64,000 nt of DNA from Nocardioides eburneiflavus (GTDB lineage Bacteria > Actinomycetota > Actinomycetes > Propionibacteriales > Nocardioidaceae): the NCBI RefSeq assembly GCF_004785795.1, contig NZ_SRRO01000001.1, forward strand, positions 4,588,001 through 4,652,000, in the 5' to 3' direction. Below are positions 1 to 9,353 of this stretch, one piece after another. How positions within the stretch are numbered: position 1 is the first letter of the stretch; each line of letters starts with the position of its first letter. Under the pieces are notes generated by a model. That model saw only the letters and a list, made by a program, of their open reading frames with translations, was not told the origin of the DNA and made no database searches. The translations under genes were made by a program, and so were the position numbers.

Positions 1-1137
<1,137 letters not shown>

Positions 1138-1185
1138 CGTACGGGCCGGGCCGTCGGATCCCCGCGCCGCCATGGCCCGGCCCGA

Positions 1186-1317
1186 GCGGTGAGTGAGCCA
1201 CATTCCGCACTCGCGAAATGTGGCCACGGCACCGCCCACCGCGCGAGTCGGGCGGGACACACCGGCAGCGGTGCCCCAGCCACCTTCCGTACGAGCAGAA
1301 GGTGGCTCACGCACCGC
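1186..1317. repeat. 132-bp MITE-like element with 16-bp terminal inverted repeats
   Basis: The left end GCGGTGAGTGAGCCAC (1186-1201) and the reverse complement of the right end (1302-1317) match at 15 of 16 bases. Inside are two hairpins: GCCACATT/AATGTGGC (1197-1224) and AGCCACCTT/AAGGTGGCT (1278-1307), each with a 12-nt loop. No ORF is present. The element fills most of the 213-bp gap between rseP and ispG. Degenerate relatives lie at 17837-17967. It resembles a non-autonomous element or a REP-type palindrome; mobility is inferred. Confidence 0.7.
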
Positions 1318-1350
1318 TTCCACCGCGTTCGGTGGCCGGGCGTACGGCCG

Positions 1351-2697
1351 TCAGCTCAGGCGCAGCGGCACGACGATGTCGGCGACGATGAGCACCACAC
1401 CCATGACGAGCATCGCGAGACCCACGACGTACGCCACCGGGAGCAGCCGGGCGACGTCGACGTGACCGGGGTCGGGGCGACCGAGGAGGCGGGCGATCCC
1501 CCGCTTGAGGCCCTCGTAGAGCGCGCCCGCGATGTGACCGCCGTCGAGCGGCAGCAGCGGCACGAAGTTGAACATGCCGATGAAGAAGTTGAAGCTCGCG
1601 ACCAGGAAGAGGAGCGTGACGATCTTCTCGGTGAGCGGGAACGCCTCGCTGGAGGCCGCCTCGCCGGCGAACCGGCCGCCGCCGACGATGGAGACGGGGC
1701 TCTCGGGGTCGCGCTCCTGGAGCCCGACGACGGCCCGGCCGACCTCGTAGACCTTCACCGGGAGCTGGCCGAGCGCCTGGAGCGTCTCGACGGTCATCGT
1801 CCCCATCTGGGAGGTCGTGTAGACGAGGCCACCGGTCTCGAAGCGCGTCTCGGGCTGCACGCCGAGGAAGCCGACCTCGGTGAGGGTCTCGTCCTCGATC
1901 GACGTCTGGCGCAGCGTGACGGTGGTGTTGGTGGTCAGCGTGAGCTGCTCGTCGCCGCGGCGGACCTCGATGACGGCGTCGCCGTCGGCGTTTCCGCGGA
2001 TCAGCGACTGGAAGCTCTCCCAGTCCGAGAAGGTCGTGCCGTTGAAGCTGATGATCTCGTCGCCGGGCAGGATCCCTGCCTCGCGGGCCGGGGTCGGGGG
2101 GTCGGCGGCGGTGCACTCGCGGCCGGCCTCCTCCACGGGGATCACGCACTCGGGCACGGCGGCCACGGTGGGCTCCACGACCTGGTCGCGCGGGTTGCCG
2201 TAGGTGGCGAACAGGATCGCGAACAGCCCGAAGGCGATGGCGATGTTGACCGTCGGGCCACCGGCCATGACGATCACCTTCTTCCACCAGGGCAGGCGGT
2301 AGAAGAGCCGGTCGGTGTCGTGCTGCTTGACGTACTCCCACTCCGCGGCGCGCGCGTCGGAGATCAGCTGGGTGAAGAGGCCGGTGTTGGAGCGGCGCAC
2401 CTTGTGCACCGGCTCGCCGTCCTCGTCGTACGTCGTCTCCTCGACGAGGTGCTCGGCGCCCGGCGGGAGCATGCCGACGATCTTGACGTAGCCGCCGAGT
2501 GGGATCGCCTTGATGCCGTACTCGGTGTCGCCGACCTGCTTGCTCCACACGGTGGGGCCGAAGCCGATGAACCACTGCGGCACCTTGCAGCCGAACTTCT
2601 TGGCCGGCACGAGGTGGCCGAACTCGTGGAGCCCGATCGAGACCAGGATCGCCAGGACGAAGGCGACGACACCCAGGGTGTAGAGCAGGGCGGTCAT
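1351..2697 (-). CDS. rseP: RseP/Rip1-like site-2 intramembrane metalloprotease (M50)
   Basis: The product is a 448-residue polytopic membrane protease of the S2P family, which cleaves membrane proteins such as anti-sigma factors within the bilayer. The first membrane helix carries the zinc motif HEFGH (residues 24-28). A PDZ-like domain occupies about residues 195-290, with GILPGDEIISFNG typical of the fold. The second catalytic element, NFVPLLPLDGGH, follows around residue 375, and a further membrane helix ends the protein. The length fits the family (about 400-450). It sits 26 bp downstream of dxr and upstream of ispG, as in mycobacteria, where Rip1 has this neighbourhood. The symbol follows the family; the substrate cannot be read from the sequence. 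Confidence 0.92.
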   Translation of the reverse strand: MTALLYTLGVVAFVLAILVSIGLHEFGHLVPAKKFGCKVPQWFIGFGPTVWSKQVGDTEYGIKAIPLGGYVKIVGMLPPGAEHLVEETTYDEDGEPVHKVRRSNTGLFTQLISDARAAEWEYVKQHDTDRLFYRLPWWKKVIVMAGGPTVNIAIAFGLFAILFATYGNPRDQVVEPTVAAVPECVIPVEEAGRECTAADPPTPAREAGILPGDEIISFNGTTFSDWESFQSLIRGNADGDAVIEVRRGDEQLTLTTNTTVTLRQTSIEDETLTEVGFLGVQPETRFETGGLVYTTSQMGTMTVETLQALGQLPVKVYEVGRAVVGLQERDPESPVSIVGGGRFAGEAASSEAFPLTEKIVTLLFLVASFNFFIGMFNFVPLLPLDGGHIAGALYEGLKRGIARLLGRPDPGHVDVARLLPVAYVVGLAMLVMGVVLIVADIVVPLRLS

Positions 2698-2723
2698 GCG
2701 GAGATCCTTGTCAGGTCAGAGCG

Positions 2724-3809
2724 TCAGATGAGAGCGGCGGCCTCGGTGCGCGCCCAGGAGTCGGCGGCGAGCACGTCGTCCACCGTGAAGTGCTTCCTCG
2801 ATGGTACGTCGTGGAGGTCCAGGACCTGCGCCACCGTGGCCACGATGTCGGGGAATCGCAGCCGGCCGTCGTGGAAGGCGTCGACCGCCACCTCGTTGGC
2901 GGCGTTGTAGACCGCGGGCGCGGTGCCGCCGCGCTCCCCAGCCGCACGCGCCAGCGTGACGGCCGGGAAGACGGCGTCGTCGAGGGGCTCGAAGCGCCAG
3001 TCGGCGGCCCTCGTCCAGTCGATCGGCGTCTCGGCGTCGGGCACGCGGTCGGGCCAGCCCATGCCGAGCGCGATCGGGACGAGCATCGTCGGCAGGCCGA
3101 GCTGTGCAACCACCGCGCCGTCGACGAACTCGACCATCGAGTGGATCAGCTGCTGCGGGTGCACGACCACGTCGATGTGGTCGAAGGGGATGTCGAAGAG
3201 CAGGTGCGCCTCGATGACCTCGAGGCCCTTGTTCACGAGCGTCGCGGAGTTCGTGGTGATGACGCGGCCCATCGCGAAGTTGGGGTGGGCGAGCGCCTGC
3301 TCGGGGGTGACAGCGGCGAGCTCGTCGGCCGTACGCCCCCGGAACGGGCCGCCCGACGCCGTGAGGACCAGGCGGCGCACCTCCGCGGCGGAGCCGGCGC
3401 GCAGGCTCTGCGCGATCGCGCTGTGCTCGGAGTCGACCGGGACGATCTGGCCCGGCCGCGCGCGCTCCTTGACGAGCGGGCCGCCGATGATGAGCGACTC
3501 CTTGTTGGCCAGCGCGAGGGTGTGGCCGGCGTCGAGCGCGGCGAGGGTGGGGCGGAGCCCGACGGCCCCGGTGATGCCGTTGAGGACCACGTCGCACGGC
3601 TGGGCGGCGGCCTCGGTCGAGGCCTCCTCCCCGAGCCCGGCGTACGCCGGCGCGAACTCCGCGACCTGCGCGTCGAACAGCTCCCTGTTCGAGCCGCCGG
3701 CGGTGAGGCCGACCACCCGGAAGCGGTCGGGGTTGGCGCGGACGAGGTCGAGCGCCTGGGTGCCGATCGACCCGGTCGAGCCGAGGATCACGATGTCGCG
3801 CGCAGTCAC
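2724..3809 (-). CDS. dxr: 1-deoxy-D-xylulose 5-phosphate reductoisomerase
   Basis: Dxr (IspC) rearranges and reduces DXP to MEP with NADPH, the committed step of the MEP pathway. The 361 residues contain the N-terminal NADPH motif GSTGSIG (residues 10-16), LALANKES, the metal-site motif VDSEHSAI, the catalytic-loop region [16 protein letters not shown], and [12 protein letters not shown]. The last replaces the common HPQSIIHSM with two conservative changes. The actinobacterial form of the loop (as in M. tuberculosis TLNSASLVNKGLE) is recognisable. The start is GTG. The gene is divergent from the TPR gene with only a short gap, so the two promoters must overlap. It is followed by rseP and ispG. 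Confidence 0.96.
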   Translation of the reverse strand: MTARDIVILGSTGSIGTQALDLVRANPDRFRVVGLTAGGSNRELFDAQVAEFAPAYAGLGEEASTEAAAQPCDVVLNGITGAVGLRPTLAALDAGHTLALANKESLIIGGPLVKERARPGQIVPVDSEHSAIAQSLRAGSAAEVRRLVLTASGGPFRGRTADELAAVTPEQALAHPNFAMGRVITTNSATLVNKGLEVIEAHLLFDIPFDHIDVVVHPQQLIHSMVEFVDGAVVAQLGLPTMLVPIALGMGWPDRVPDAETPIDWTRAADWRFEPLDDAVFPAVTLARAAGERGGTAPAVYNAANEVAVDAFHDGRLRFPDIVATVAQVLDLHDVPSRKHFTVDDVLAADSWARTEAAALI

Positions 3810-3822
3810 GCCGCCAGTTTGT

Positions 3823-3828
3823 CAGGAT
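3823..3828 (+). promoter_or_regulatory. -10 box CAGGAT, 7 nt before GTG 3836
   Basis: CAGGAT ends seven bases before GTG 3836, which makes that codon the likely 5' end of a leaderless transcript. It favours GTG 3836 over ATG 3827, which overlaps the box itself. Confidence 0.45.
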
Positions 3829-3835
3829 GGGCGGC

Positions 3836-4900
3836 GTGAGCAGCGGCGGGGAGGACTGGCGGGCACTGGCCCACGCCGAGCAGCTCCTCGACCTGCGCCG
3901 CGACGCGGAGGCCGAGCAGCGCTTCCGCGACGTGCTCGCGAGCGACCCCCAGTCCGTCCGAGCGCTCCTCGGACTGGGCCGGGCCCTCAACCGCCAGGAC
4001 CGCCACGCCGAGGCGGAGCGGGCCGTGCGCAGTGCAGTCGCGCTGGACCCCGAGCACGCAGGTGGCTACCAGGTGCTGGTCGACATCCTCTGCGACCGGA
4101 GGGACGGCCCGGCGGCGGTCGCGGCGGCCGAGACCGCGCTGTCCCTCGCGCCGCACGACTTCACGTCGCACTACCAGCACGCCCGGGCGCTGCTGAGCCA
4201 GCGACGGCCCCGGGTCCGCGACGCGTACGAGGCGGCGTTGCGCGCCGTCGACCTCGCCCCACACAGCCCCGACGCGCACAACCTCGTCGGGCTGTGCCTG
4301 GACGCGCTCGGCTACCACGACCACGCCCAAGCGGCGTTCCGCAACGCCCTGGCCATCGACCCGCTCCACACGCTCGCGCAGAACAACCTCGCCGCTACCG
4401 AGATGGACCGCGGTCGCCTCGGGCACGCGGCCGGGATGCTGCGATCGGCCGTCGGCAACGACCCGCAGGAGAAGCGGCTGCACCAGAACCTCGACGCGGT
4501 GCTGCTGCTCCTCGGTCGGCGGGTGCTCTGGTCGCTGTTCGGTGCCGCAGTGGTCCTCGGCATCATGCTGGCGGCTGGAGCGCCGTGGTGGGCCCGCGCG
4601 CTCGGTGGCGTGGCGTACGTCGGGGCGGTGGCACTGCTCGTCCACCGGGTCCGCGCCGAGCTGCCCGCGGGCGTCAGCCAGTGGGGTCGCGGGCTCTGGG
4701 GGCGCACCCGGTGGACCGGCCGCTACCTGATGATGCTGCTGGTCCTCCTCTCGGTCGGCGTCCTGCTGCTGGCGTTCGCGCCGTACGCCGTGGCGACGGC
4801 GGCAGGCCTCGCGCTCGCGTCCTCGCTGCAGGTGCTCGGCCTCGTCTGCGTCCTCGGCTGGCTGGGGTACGCCGTGGTGAACCTCGTGCGCGGCCGCTGA
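3836..4900 (+). CDS. TPR-repeat protein with four C-terminal membrane helices
   Basis: This protein of about 354 residues has tetratricopeptide repeats over roughly residues 10-215. Examples are AEAEQRFRDVLASDPQSVRA and HAQAAFRNALAIDPLHTLAQ, with the small/large residue spacing of TPR helices. They are followed by four hydrophobic segments near residues 228-248, 250-268, 299-322 and 328-350. It is therefore predicted to be membrane-anchored with a large N-terminal TPR platform, probably cytoplasmic because no signal peptide is seen. It is directly followed by a TPR-AAA ATPase gene on the same strand (22-bp gap), so the two products may act together. No specific family name is recognised. ATG 3827 is an alternative start. 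Confidence 0.75.
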   Translation: MSSGGEDWRALAHAEQLLDLRRDAEAEQRFRDVLASDPQSVRALLGLGRALNRQDRHAEAERAVRSAVALDPEHAGGYQVLVDILCDRRDGPAAVAAAETALSLAPHDFTSHYQHARALLSQRRPRVRDAYEAALRAVDLAPHSPDAHNLVGLCLDALGYHDHAQAAFRNALAIDPLHTLAQNNLAATEMDRGRLGHAAGMLRSAVGNDPQEKRLHQNLDAVLLLLGRRVLWSLFGAAVVLGIMLAAGAPWWARALGGVAYVGAVALLVHRVRAELPAGVSQWGRGLWGRTRWTGRYLMMLLVLLSVGVLLLAFAPYAVATAAGLALASSLQVLGLVCVLGWLGYAVVNLVRGR

Positions 4901-4909
4901 CCTCGCGCC

Positions 4910-4915
4910 TAGGGT
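4910..4915 (+). promoter_or_regulatory. -10 box TAGGGT, 7 nt before GTG 4923
   Basis: A perfect TANNNT box lies in the gap after the TPR gene stop. It gives the ATPase gene its own promoter and supports GTG 4923 rather than the GTG at 4914, which lies within the promoter. Confidence 0.6.
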
Positions 4916-4922
4916 GGGCGCC

Positions 4923-6161
4923 GTGGACGAGCGCCTGATCGAGAGCCTGGCCGCCGCGGTGCGCGCCGCCCCGGACGACCTGACGCTGCGGCTGCACCTG
5001 GCCGGCCTGCTGGTCGACGCCGGGCGCGGACCCGACGCCATCGCGCACGTGGCGACGGTCCTGGCCGCCGACCCCGAGTCGGCTCAGGCGCGCGAGCTGA
5101 TGGGGCGGGCGATGGGCCCCGCGCCGGTCGCCGACTCCCCCGCACCGGAGACGCACGCCCCGGACGAGGCGGCCGCGCCGACGACGGCCGAACCGGCGAC
5201 CTTCGACTGGCACGCCGCCGAGTCCGACCTCGGCGAGCCCGTCGGCCCGATGTTCGTCGACGGGTCCACCGAGGACCCCGGCCCGGCGCCGTACGACGTC
5301 GAGGCCGCCGGCATCCGGCTCGCCGACGTCGGTGGGCTGACGGAGGTCAAGAAGCGCCTCGAGGCGAGCTTCCTCGCGCCGCTGCGCAACCCGGAGCTGC
5401 GCGCGCTCTACGGCAAGTCGCTGCGCGGCGGGCTGCTCCTCTACGGCCCGCCCGGGTGCGGCAAGACGTTCCTCGCCAAGGCGGTCGCCGGCGAGCTCGG
5501 CGCGTCGTTCCTGCACGTGTCGCTGGCCGACGTGCTCGACATGTACATCGGCCAGAGCGAGCGCAACGTCAAGGAGCTCTTCGAGGTGGCCCGCAGCTCG
5601 GCCCCGTGCGTGCTGTTCCTCGACGAGCTCGACGCGATCGGCGGCAAGCGCTCGCTCAACCGCAGCTCGGGGGCGCGGACGACCGTCAACCAGCTGCTCA
5701 CCGAGCTCGACGGCGTCGGGTCGGACAACGAGGGCGTGTTCGTGCTGGCCGCGACCAACCACCCGTGGGACGTCGACCCCGCGCTGCGCCGCCCGGGCCG
5801 CCTCGACCGCACCCTCCTGGTGCTGCCCCCGGACCGCGAGGCGCGCGAGGCCATCCTGCGCACCCACCTGCGCGACCGTCCCGTCGAGCGCATCGACACC
5901 CGCCGCCTCGCCAAGGCCACCGACGGCTTCAGCGGCGCCGACCTGGCCCACCTGTGCGAGTCGGCGTCCGAGAACGCGCTGATGGAGTCCGTCGGGTCCG
6001 GGCAGGTGCGGATGATCGGCATGGCCGACTTCGACCAGGCCCTCGCCGAGATCCGTCCGTCGATCGGCCCGTGGATGGAGACCGCCCGCAACGTCGCGCT
6101 CTACGCCAACGCCTCCGGGGAGTACGACGACCTCGCGAAGTGGCTGCGCAAGAAGCGCTGA
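4923..6161 (+). CDS. AAA+ ATPase with N-terminal TPR-like segment (Cdc48/FtsH-type ATPase module)
   Basis: The 412-residue protein starts with a TPR-like helical region (about residues 1-60). An acidic/proline-rich linker follows, then a classical AAA module. Walker A is GPPGCGKT at residues 175-182, Walker B is VLFLDELDAIGG near 228, sensor 1 is AATNHPWD, and the arginine fingers are in RRPGRLDR near residue 290. The lid ends in GFSGADLAHLCESA. There is no protease domain or membrane helix, so it is not FtsH; a single AAA ring that remodels proteins is the likely activity. The upstream neighbour is a membrane-anchored TPR protein. The substrate is unknown. Confidence 0.82.
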   Translation: MDERLIESLAAAVRAAPDDLTLRLHLAGLLVDAGRGPDAIAHVATVLAADPESAQARELMGRAMGPAPVADSPAPETHAPDEAAAPTTAEPATFDWHAAESDLGEPVGPMFVDGSTEDPGPAPYDVEAAGIRLADVGGLTEVKKRLEASFLAPLRNPELRALYGKSLRGGLLLYGPPGCGKTFLAKAVAGELGASFLHVSLADVLDMYIGQSERNVKELFEVARSSAPCVLFLDELDAIGGKRSLNRSSGARTTVNQLLTELDGVGSDNEGVFVLAATNHPWDVDPALRRPGRLDRTLLVLPPDREAREAILRTHLRDRPVERIDTRRLAKATDGFSGADLAHLCESASENALMESVGSGQVRMIGMADFDQALAEIRPSIGPWMETARNVALYANASGEYDDLAKWLRKKR

Positions 6162-6190
6162 GGCCGGGCCGTCGGCGCGGTCGCTTCGCA

Positions 6191-6793
6191 CTAGCCGCCG
6201 GGCGCGTCGAACGACCAGAAGGTCAGTCCGCCGACCTCCACGAGCGTGGCCCCGGCCGGCGCGACGAGCTCGTGGCCGTCCGACGCGCCGAGGGCGGCCA
6301 GCACGGACAAGGTGTGGTCGGCGTGCCGGCACAGGATCGCGTCACCGGGCACGTCGGCACACCCGGCCGGGTCCGTACGCCCGGCGCGCATCGCGACGTC
6401 CCACGCGAGGTCATCGCCGTCGGCCCTCAGCACCACGCCGTCCGGGGTCCCGGCGAGGACGACGGTGCCCTCGGCGCCCGGCGAGTCGTCGTGCTGGACG
6501 ACGGCGCCGACGCGGGCGGTCGCAAGCACGGCGATCACGGCCGTCTCGGGCGGCAGGGACCCGACGGCCACCTGGTCGCCGAGCCCGACGCCGAAGGCGC
6601 GCAGGACGCCGGCGCACGCGGCCACCTCGGTCAGCAGCCGGGCGAAGCTGCGCTCCACGCCGTCGAGCGCCAGCGCCGTGTCGTCGGCCCGGCCCCGGAT
6701 GACGTGGACGTCGAGGGCGTTGTAGCAGGCGTTGAGGGTGCCCGGGTCGCCGTCGGAGGGCACGCGGAACCAGGTCACGTCGTCCGTGGTCAT
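6191..6793 (-). CDS. Degenerate N-terminal fragment of an acyl/acetyl-CoA synthetase-like protein
   Basis: The 200-residue product aligns by eye with the N-terminal part of acetyl/propionyl-CoA synthetases. TLNACYNALDVHV matches the ACAS N-terminal motif (…NxxYNxLDRHV), and LRAFGVGLGDQVAVGSLP matches the start of the AMP-binding domain. The signature P-loop (YTSGTTGxPKG) and everything after it are missing: where that motif should come the protein has GDAILCRHADHTLSVLAALG and ends soon after. It cannot be a functional ligase by known rules, yet the frame is intact with normal codon use. It begins 7 bp after the M1 peptidase stop, so the two are probably co-transcribed. It may be a decayed gene or a repurposed protein. 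Confidence 0.6.
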   Translation of the reverse strand: MTTDDVTWFRVPSDGDPGTLNACYNALDVHVIRGRADDTALALDGVERSFARLLTEVAACAGVLRAFGVGLGDQVAVGSLPPETAVIAVLATARVGAVVQHDDSPGAEGTVVLAGTPDGVVLRADGDDLAWDVAMRAGRTDPAGCADVPGDAILCRHADHTLSVLAALGASDGHELVAPAGATLVEVGGLTFWSFDAPGG

Positions 6794-6800
6794 CGCGGCC

Positions 6801-8240
6801 TCAGGCCAGCCCGTTGTCGGCGGTGGCCGCCGGCTTCGACGGGGTGCGCAGCCACGCCGTGAAGAACGCGCCCAGGTCCTGCCCGCTCACTCGCGCGGCC
6901 ACCTCCTCGAACTCCGCGCTGGAGCCGTTGCCGCCCTCCTGCTCGCGGATCCAGGTGCGGACGATCCGCCAGAAGACGGCGTCGCCGACGCGGTTGCGCA
7001 GCGCCTGGAGGGTCATGGCGCCGCGGCCGTAGATGGCGGAGTCGAAGATGCTCGCCGCGCCGGGGTCGCCGACGACGACCTCCCAGAACTCCGAGGCGGG
7101 GGCGACGTTGTCGTAGTAGCTGCGGAGGACCGAGGCGCCCGAGCGACCACCGTGGGTCTCGGCCCACCGCCACTCCATGAAGGTGGCGAAGCCCTCGTTG
7201 AGCCAGATGTCGGACCACTGCTGGACGGCGATGTCGTCGCCGAACCACTGGTGGGCGAGCTCGTGGACGACGAGGCTGGTGTAGCCGGCGCCGACGGCCG
7301 GGTAGGTCGGACGGGTCTGGTTCTCCAGCGCGAAGCCAGGGTTGAGGCCGGTCGTGATGCCTCCGACGACCGAGAACGGGTACGGGCCGAGGTCCTTCTC
7401 GAGCCCGGCGACGACGGCCGGAGTCTTCTTCATCAGGCGCATGCTCGCGGCCTGGTCGCCCTTGCTCAGCCGCTGGGAGACCGCGACGAGCCACGGCAGG
7501 CCCCGGTGCCGGCCCTTCGCGATGGTGAAGTCGCCCGCCGCGAAGAAGGCCAGGTAGGGCACCATCGGCTCGTCCGCGCGCCAGTGCCACGTGGTGTTCC
7601 TCCTGCCGACCCTCCTGCCCTTCAGCTCGCCGTTGGAGATGACCTCGCGGCCGTTGGGGACGCGGACCCGGACGTCGACGACCGCCTTGTCGAGCGGGTG
7701 GTCGTTGGCGGGGAACCACCACGGGGCCATGTGGGGCTCGTTCATCGTGACGACCTCGCGCTTGCTGGCCAGCCAGTTGCGCTCCCCGGCGTACGCGCGC
7801 CTGGACGGCCGGTCGGCGTACCGCACCACGACCGCGTGCTCGGTGCCCGCGGCCAGTGGCTGGGCGGGCGTGATCCGCAGCTCGTGTCCCCCGTCGGTCT
7901 TCTCGAAGTCGGCCTCGACGCCGTCGACCGTCACGTCCGAGACCTTCAGCAGGAAGTCGAGGGAGAAGCTGGACAGGTCCTGGGTCGCCGTCAGCTCGAC
8001 CGTCGTCCGCCCGCTGAGCCGCTTGGTCGCCAGCGCGTAGCGGTTGGCGATCCGGTAGGACCGCACGTCGATGCCGCCGTTGCCGTCGAGCGGCCAGTAG
8101 GGGTCGCCGATCCCGGACGCGCCGTCGACCGGCGCAGCGGCACGCACCTCGCCAGTGGCGGGCACCCCGGTGAACGCGACCGCGAGGGACGCCAGCAGCG
8201 CGACGGACAGCAGGGGCCGGGACATCGTTCGCGTGGACAC
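6801..8240 (-). CDS. Secreted M1-family zinc aminopeptidase (short form)
   Basis: This is a 479-residue gluzincin. After an N-terminal signal peptide (MSRPLLSVALLASLAVAFTG, starting at residue 6) comes the M1 beta-sandwich domain and then the catalytic domain. The zinc motif HELAH is at residues 326-330 with the third ligand Glu349 in LNEGFATFMEWRW. The exopeptidase motif appears as ALENQT (residues 304-309) instead of the usual GAMEN. It lacks the long C-terminal helical domain of ERAP/PepN enzymes. Exported aminopeptidase activity on extracellular peptides is inferred from the family. A GTG start at 8240 is chosen because a -10 box lies 6 bp upstream. Confidence 0.9.
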   Translation of the reverse strand: MSTRTMSRPLLSVALLASLAVAFTGVPATGEVRAAAPVDGASGIGDPYWPLDGNGGIDVRSYRIANRYALATKRLSGRTTVELTATQDLSSFSLDFLLKVSDVTVDGVEADFEKTDGGHELRITPAQPLAAGTEHAVVVRYADRPSRRAYAGERNWLASKREVVTMNEPHMAPWWFPANDHPLDKAVVDVRVRVPNGREVISNGELKGRRVGRRNTTWHWRADEPMVPYLAFFAAGDFTIAKGRHRGLPWLVAVSQRLSKGDQAASMRLMKKTPAVVAGLEKDLGPYPFSVVGGITTGLNPGFALENQTRPTYPAVGAGYTSLVVHELAHQWFGDDIAVQQWSDIWLNEGFATFMEWRWAETHGGRSGASVLRSYYDNVAPASEFWEVVVGDPGAASIFDSAIYGRGAMTLQALRNRVGDAVFWRIVRTWIREQEGGNGSSAEFEEVAARVSGQDLGAFFTAWLRTPSKPAATADNGLA

Positions 8241-8246
8241 CGTCCG

Positions 8247-8252
8247 AACCTA
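8247..8252 (-). promoter_or_regulatory. -10 box TAGGTT, 6 nt before GTG 8240
   Basis: Minus-strand TAGGTT followed by six bases and GTG sets the M1 peptidase start at 8240, upstream of the ATG at 8225 that directly precedes the signal peptide. Confidence 0.6.
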
Positions 8253-8426
8253 GCGCGCCTAATTCCGTTGCGCTGGCGACCGGCGCCCGTGGACGATGGC
8301 TCCGGCGACACCCGCCCGCCGCGTGCCCCCGTACGCCGGTGCCCCGACACGAGAGGAGCCGTGACATGTCGACGACTGTCCCCGGCCTGCCCGCCGACCA
8401 CCTCTCGCACACACGGAGCACCCACG

Positions 8427-9335
8427 TTGTCCCACCTGCACACCGATCGCACGTTCCCGGAGGACTTCCTCCGGCCTGACGACCGCTCGCCCCTCGAGGG
8501 CATCGACGAGTCGTTCGTCTTCACCTACGACACCTACTCCGACGAGCTCGGAGAGGGTCAGCGCTGGTCCCGCTGGGAGGACCTCGAAGCCCTGATGAAG
8601 GGTCCCGAGCCACGCCCCGACTGGGTCGTGACCTCCAGCGGCGCCGTCGACACCGAGCTCGGCGTCCTCAAGACGGGCAAGGAGGCCGACGTCTTCCTGC
8701 TCGAGCGCGAGGACCCGCACCGCCCGGAGACCGCTGTCGTGATGGCCGCCAAGCGCTACCGCGACACCGACCACCGCTCGTTCCACCGCGCGGCGTCCTA
8801 CACCGAGGGCCGGTCGATGAAGCGCTCGCGCGACAACCGCGCCCTCAAGCGCAAGTCGACCTGGGGCCGTCAGGTCGCGGCCGGCGAGTGGGCGGTCTCG
8901 GAGTGGAACGCGCTCCGCCGCTGCTGGGAGCTCGGCCTCCCGGTGCCGTACCCGGTCCAGATCGACGAGACCGAGATCCTCATGGAGTGGATCACGGTCA
9001 CCGTCGGCGGGGAGGCCGAGACGGCGCCGCGGGTGTCCCAGGTCCGTCCCGACCCCTCGGTCGTCGAGGGCTACTACGAGCAGCTCCGCGACGCGATGGC
9101 CACCCTGGTCCAGGCGGGGCTCGTGCACGGCGACCTCTCGCCCTACAACACCCTGGCCGCCGGCGACCGGCTCGTCATCATCGACCTGCCGCAGATGGTG
9201 GACCTCGTCGGCAACCCCCGCGGCATGGACTTCCTGCTGCGCGACTGCGCCAACATGTGCGCCTGGTTCCGCTCGCGCGGCCTCGGGGTCGACGAGCAGG
9301 AGCTGTTCGGGGAGCTGATGGCGCACGCGTTCTGA
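8427..9335 (+). CDS. RIO-type atypical serine/threonine protein kinase
   Basis: The 302-residue protein has a RIO kinase fold. A flexible P-loop GVLKTGKEADVFL and the AAKRYR lysine region come first. The catalytic loop is VHGDLSPYNTL (HGDxSxxN, about residues 233-243), and the metal motif is IIDLPQ (residues 251-256), in place of the kinase DFG. RIO kinases work in ribosome maturation in archaea and eukaryotes; the role of bacterial members is poorly defined. The start appears to be TTG 8427, with a GGAG motif 9 nt upstream; no ATG or GTG fits the conserved N-terminus. It is divergent from the M1 peptidase gene. The kinase family is clear; substrates are unknown. Confidence 0.85.
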   Translation: MSHLHTDRTFPEDFLRPDDRSPLEGIDESFVFTYDTYSDELGEGQRWSRWEDLEALMKGPEPRPDWVVTSSGAVDTELGVLKTGKEADVFLLEREDPHRPETAVVMAAKRYRDTDHRSFHRAASYTEGRSMKRSRDNRALKRKSTWGRQVAAGEWAVSEWNALRRCWELGLPVPYPVQIDETEILMEWITVTVGGEAETAPRVSQVRPDPSVVEGYYEQLRDAMATLVQAGLVHGDLSPYNTLAAGDRLVIIDLPQMVDLVGNPRGMDFLLRDCANMCAWFRSRGLGVDEQELFGELMAHAF

Positions 9336-9353
9336 CGAGGGACCGCGCGCGGG

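Noticed and set aside
1334..1349. GGCCG-N6-CGGCC hairpin just after the rseP stop
   Set aside because: Only a 5-bp stem with no T-tract; not enough to call a terminator.
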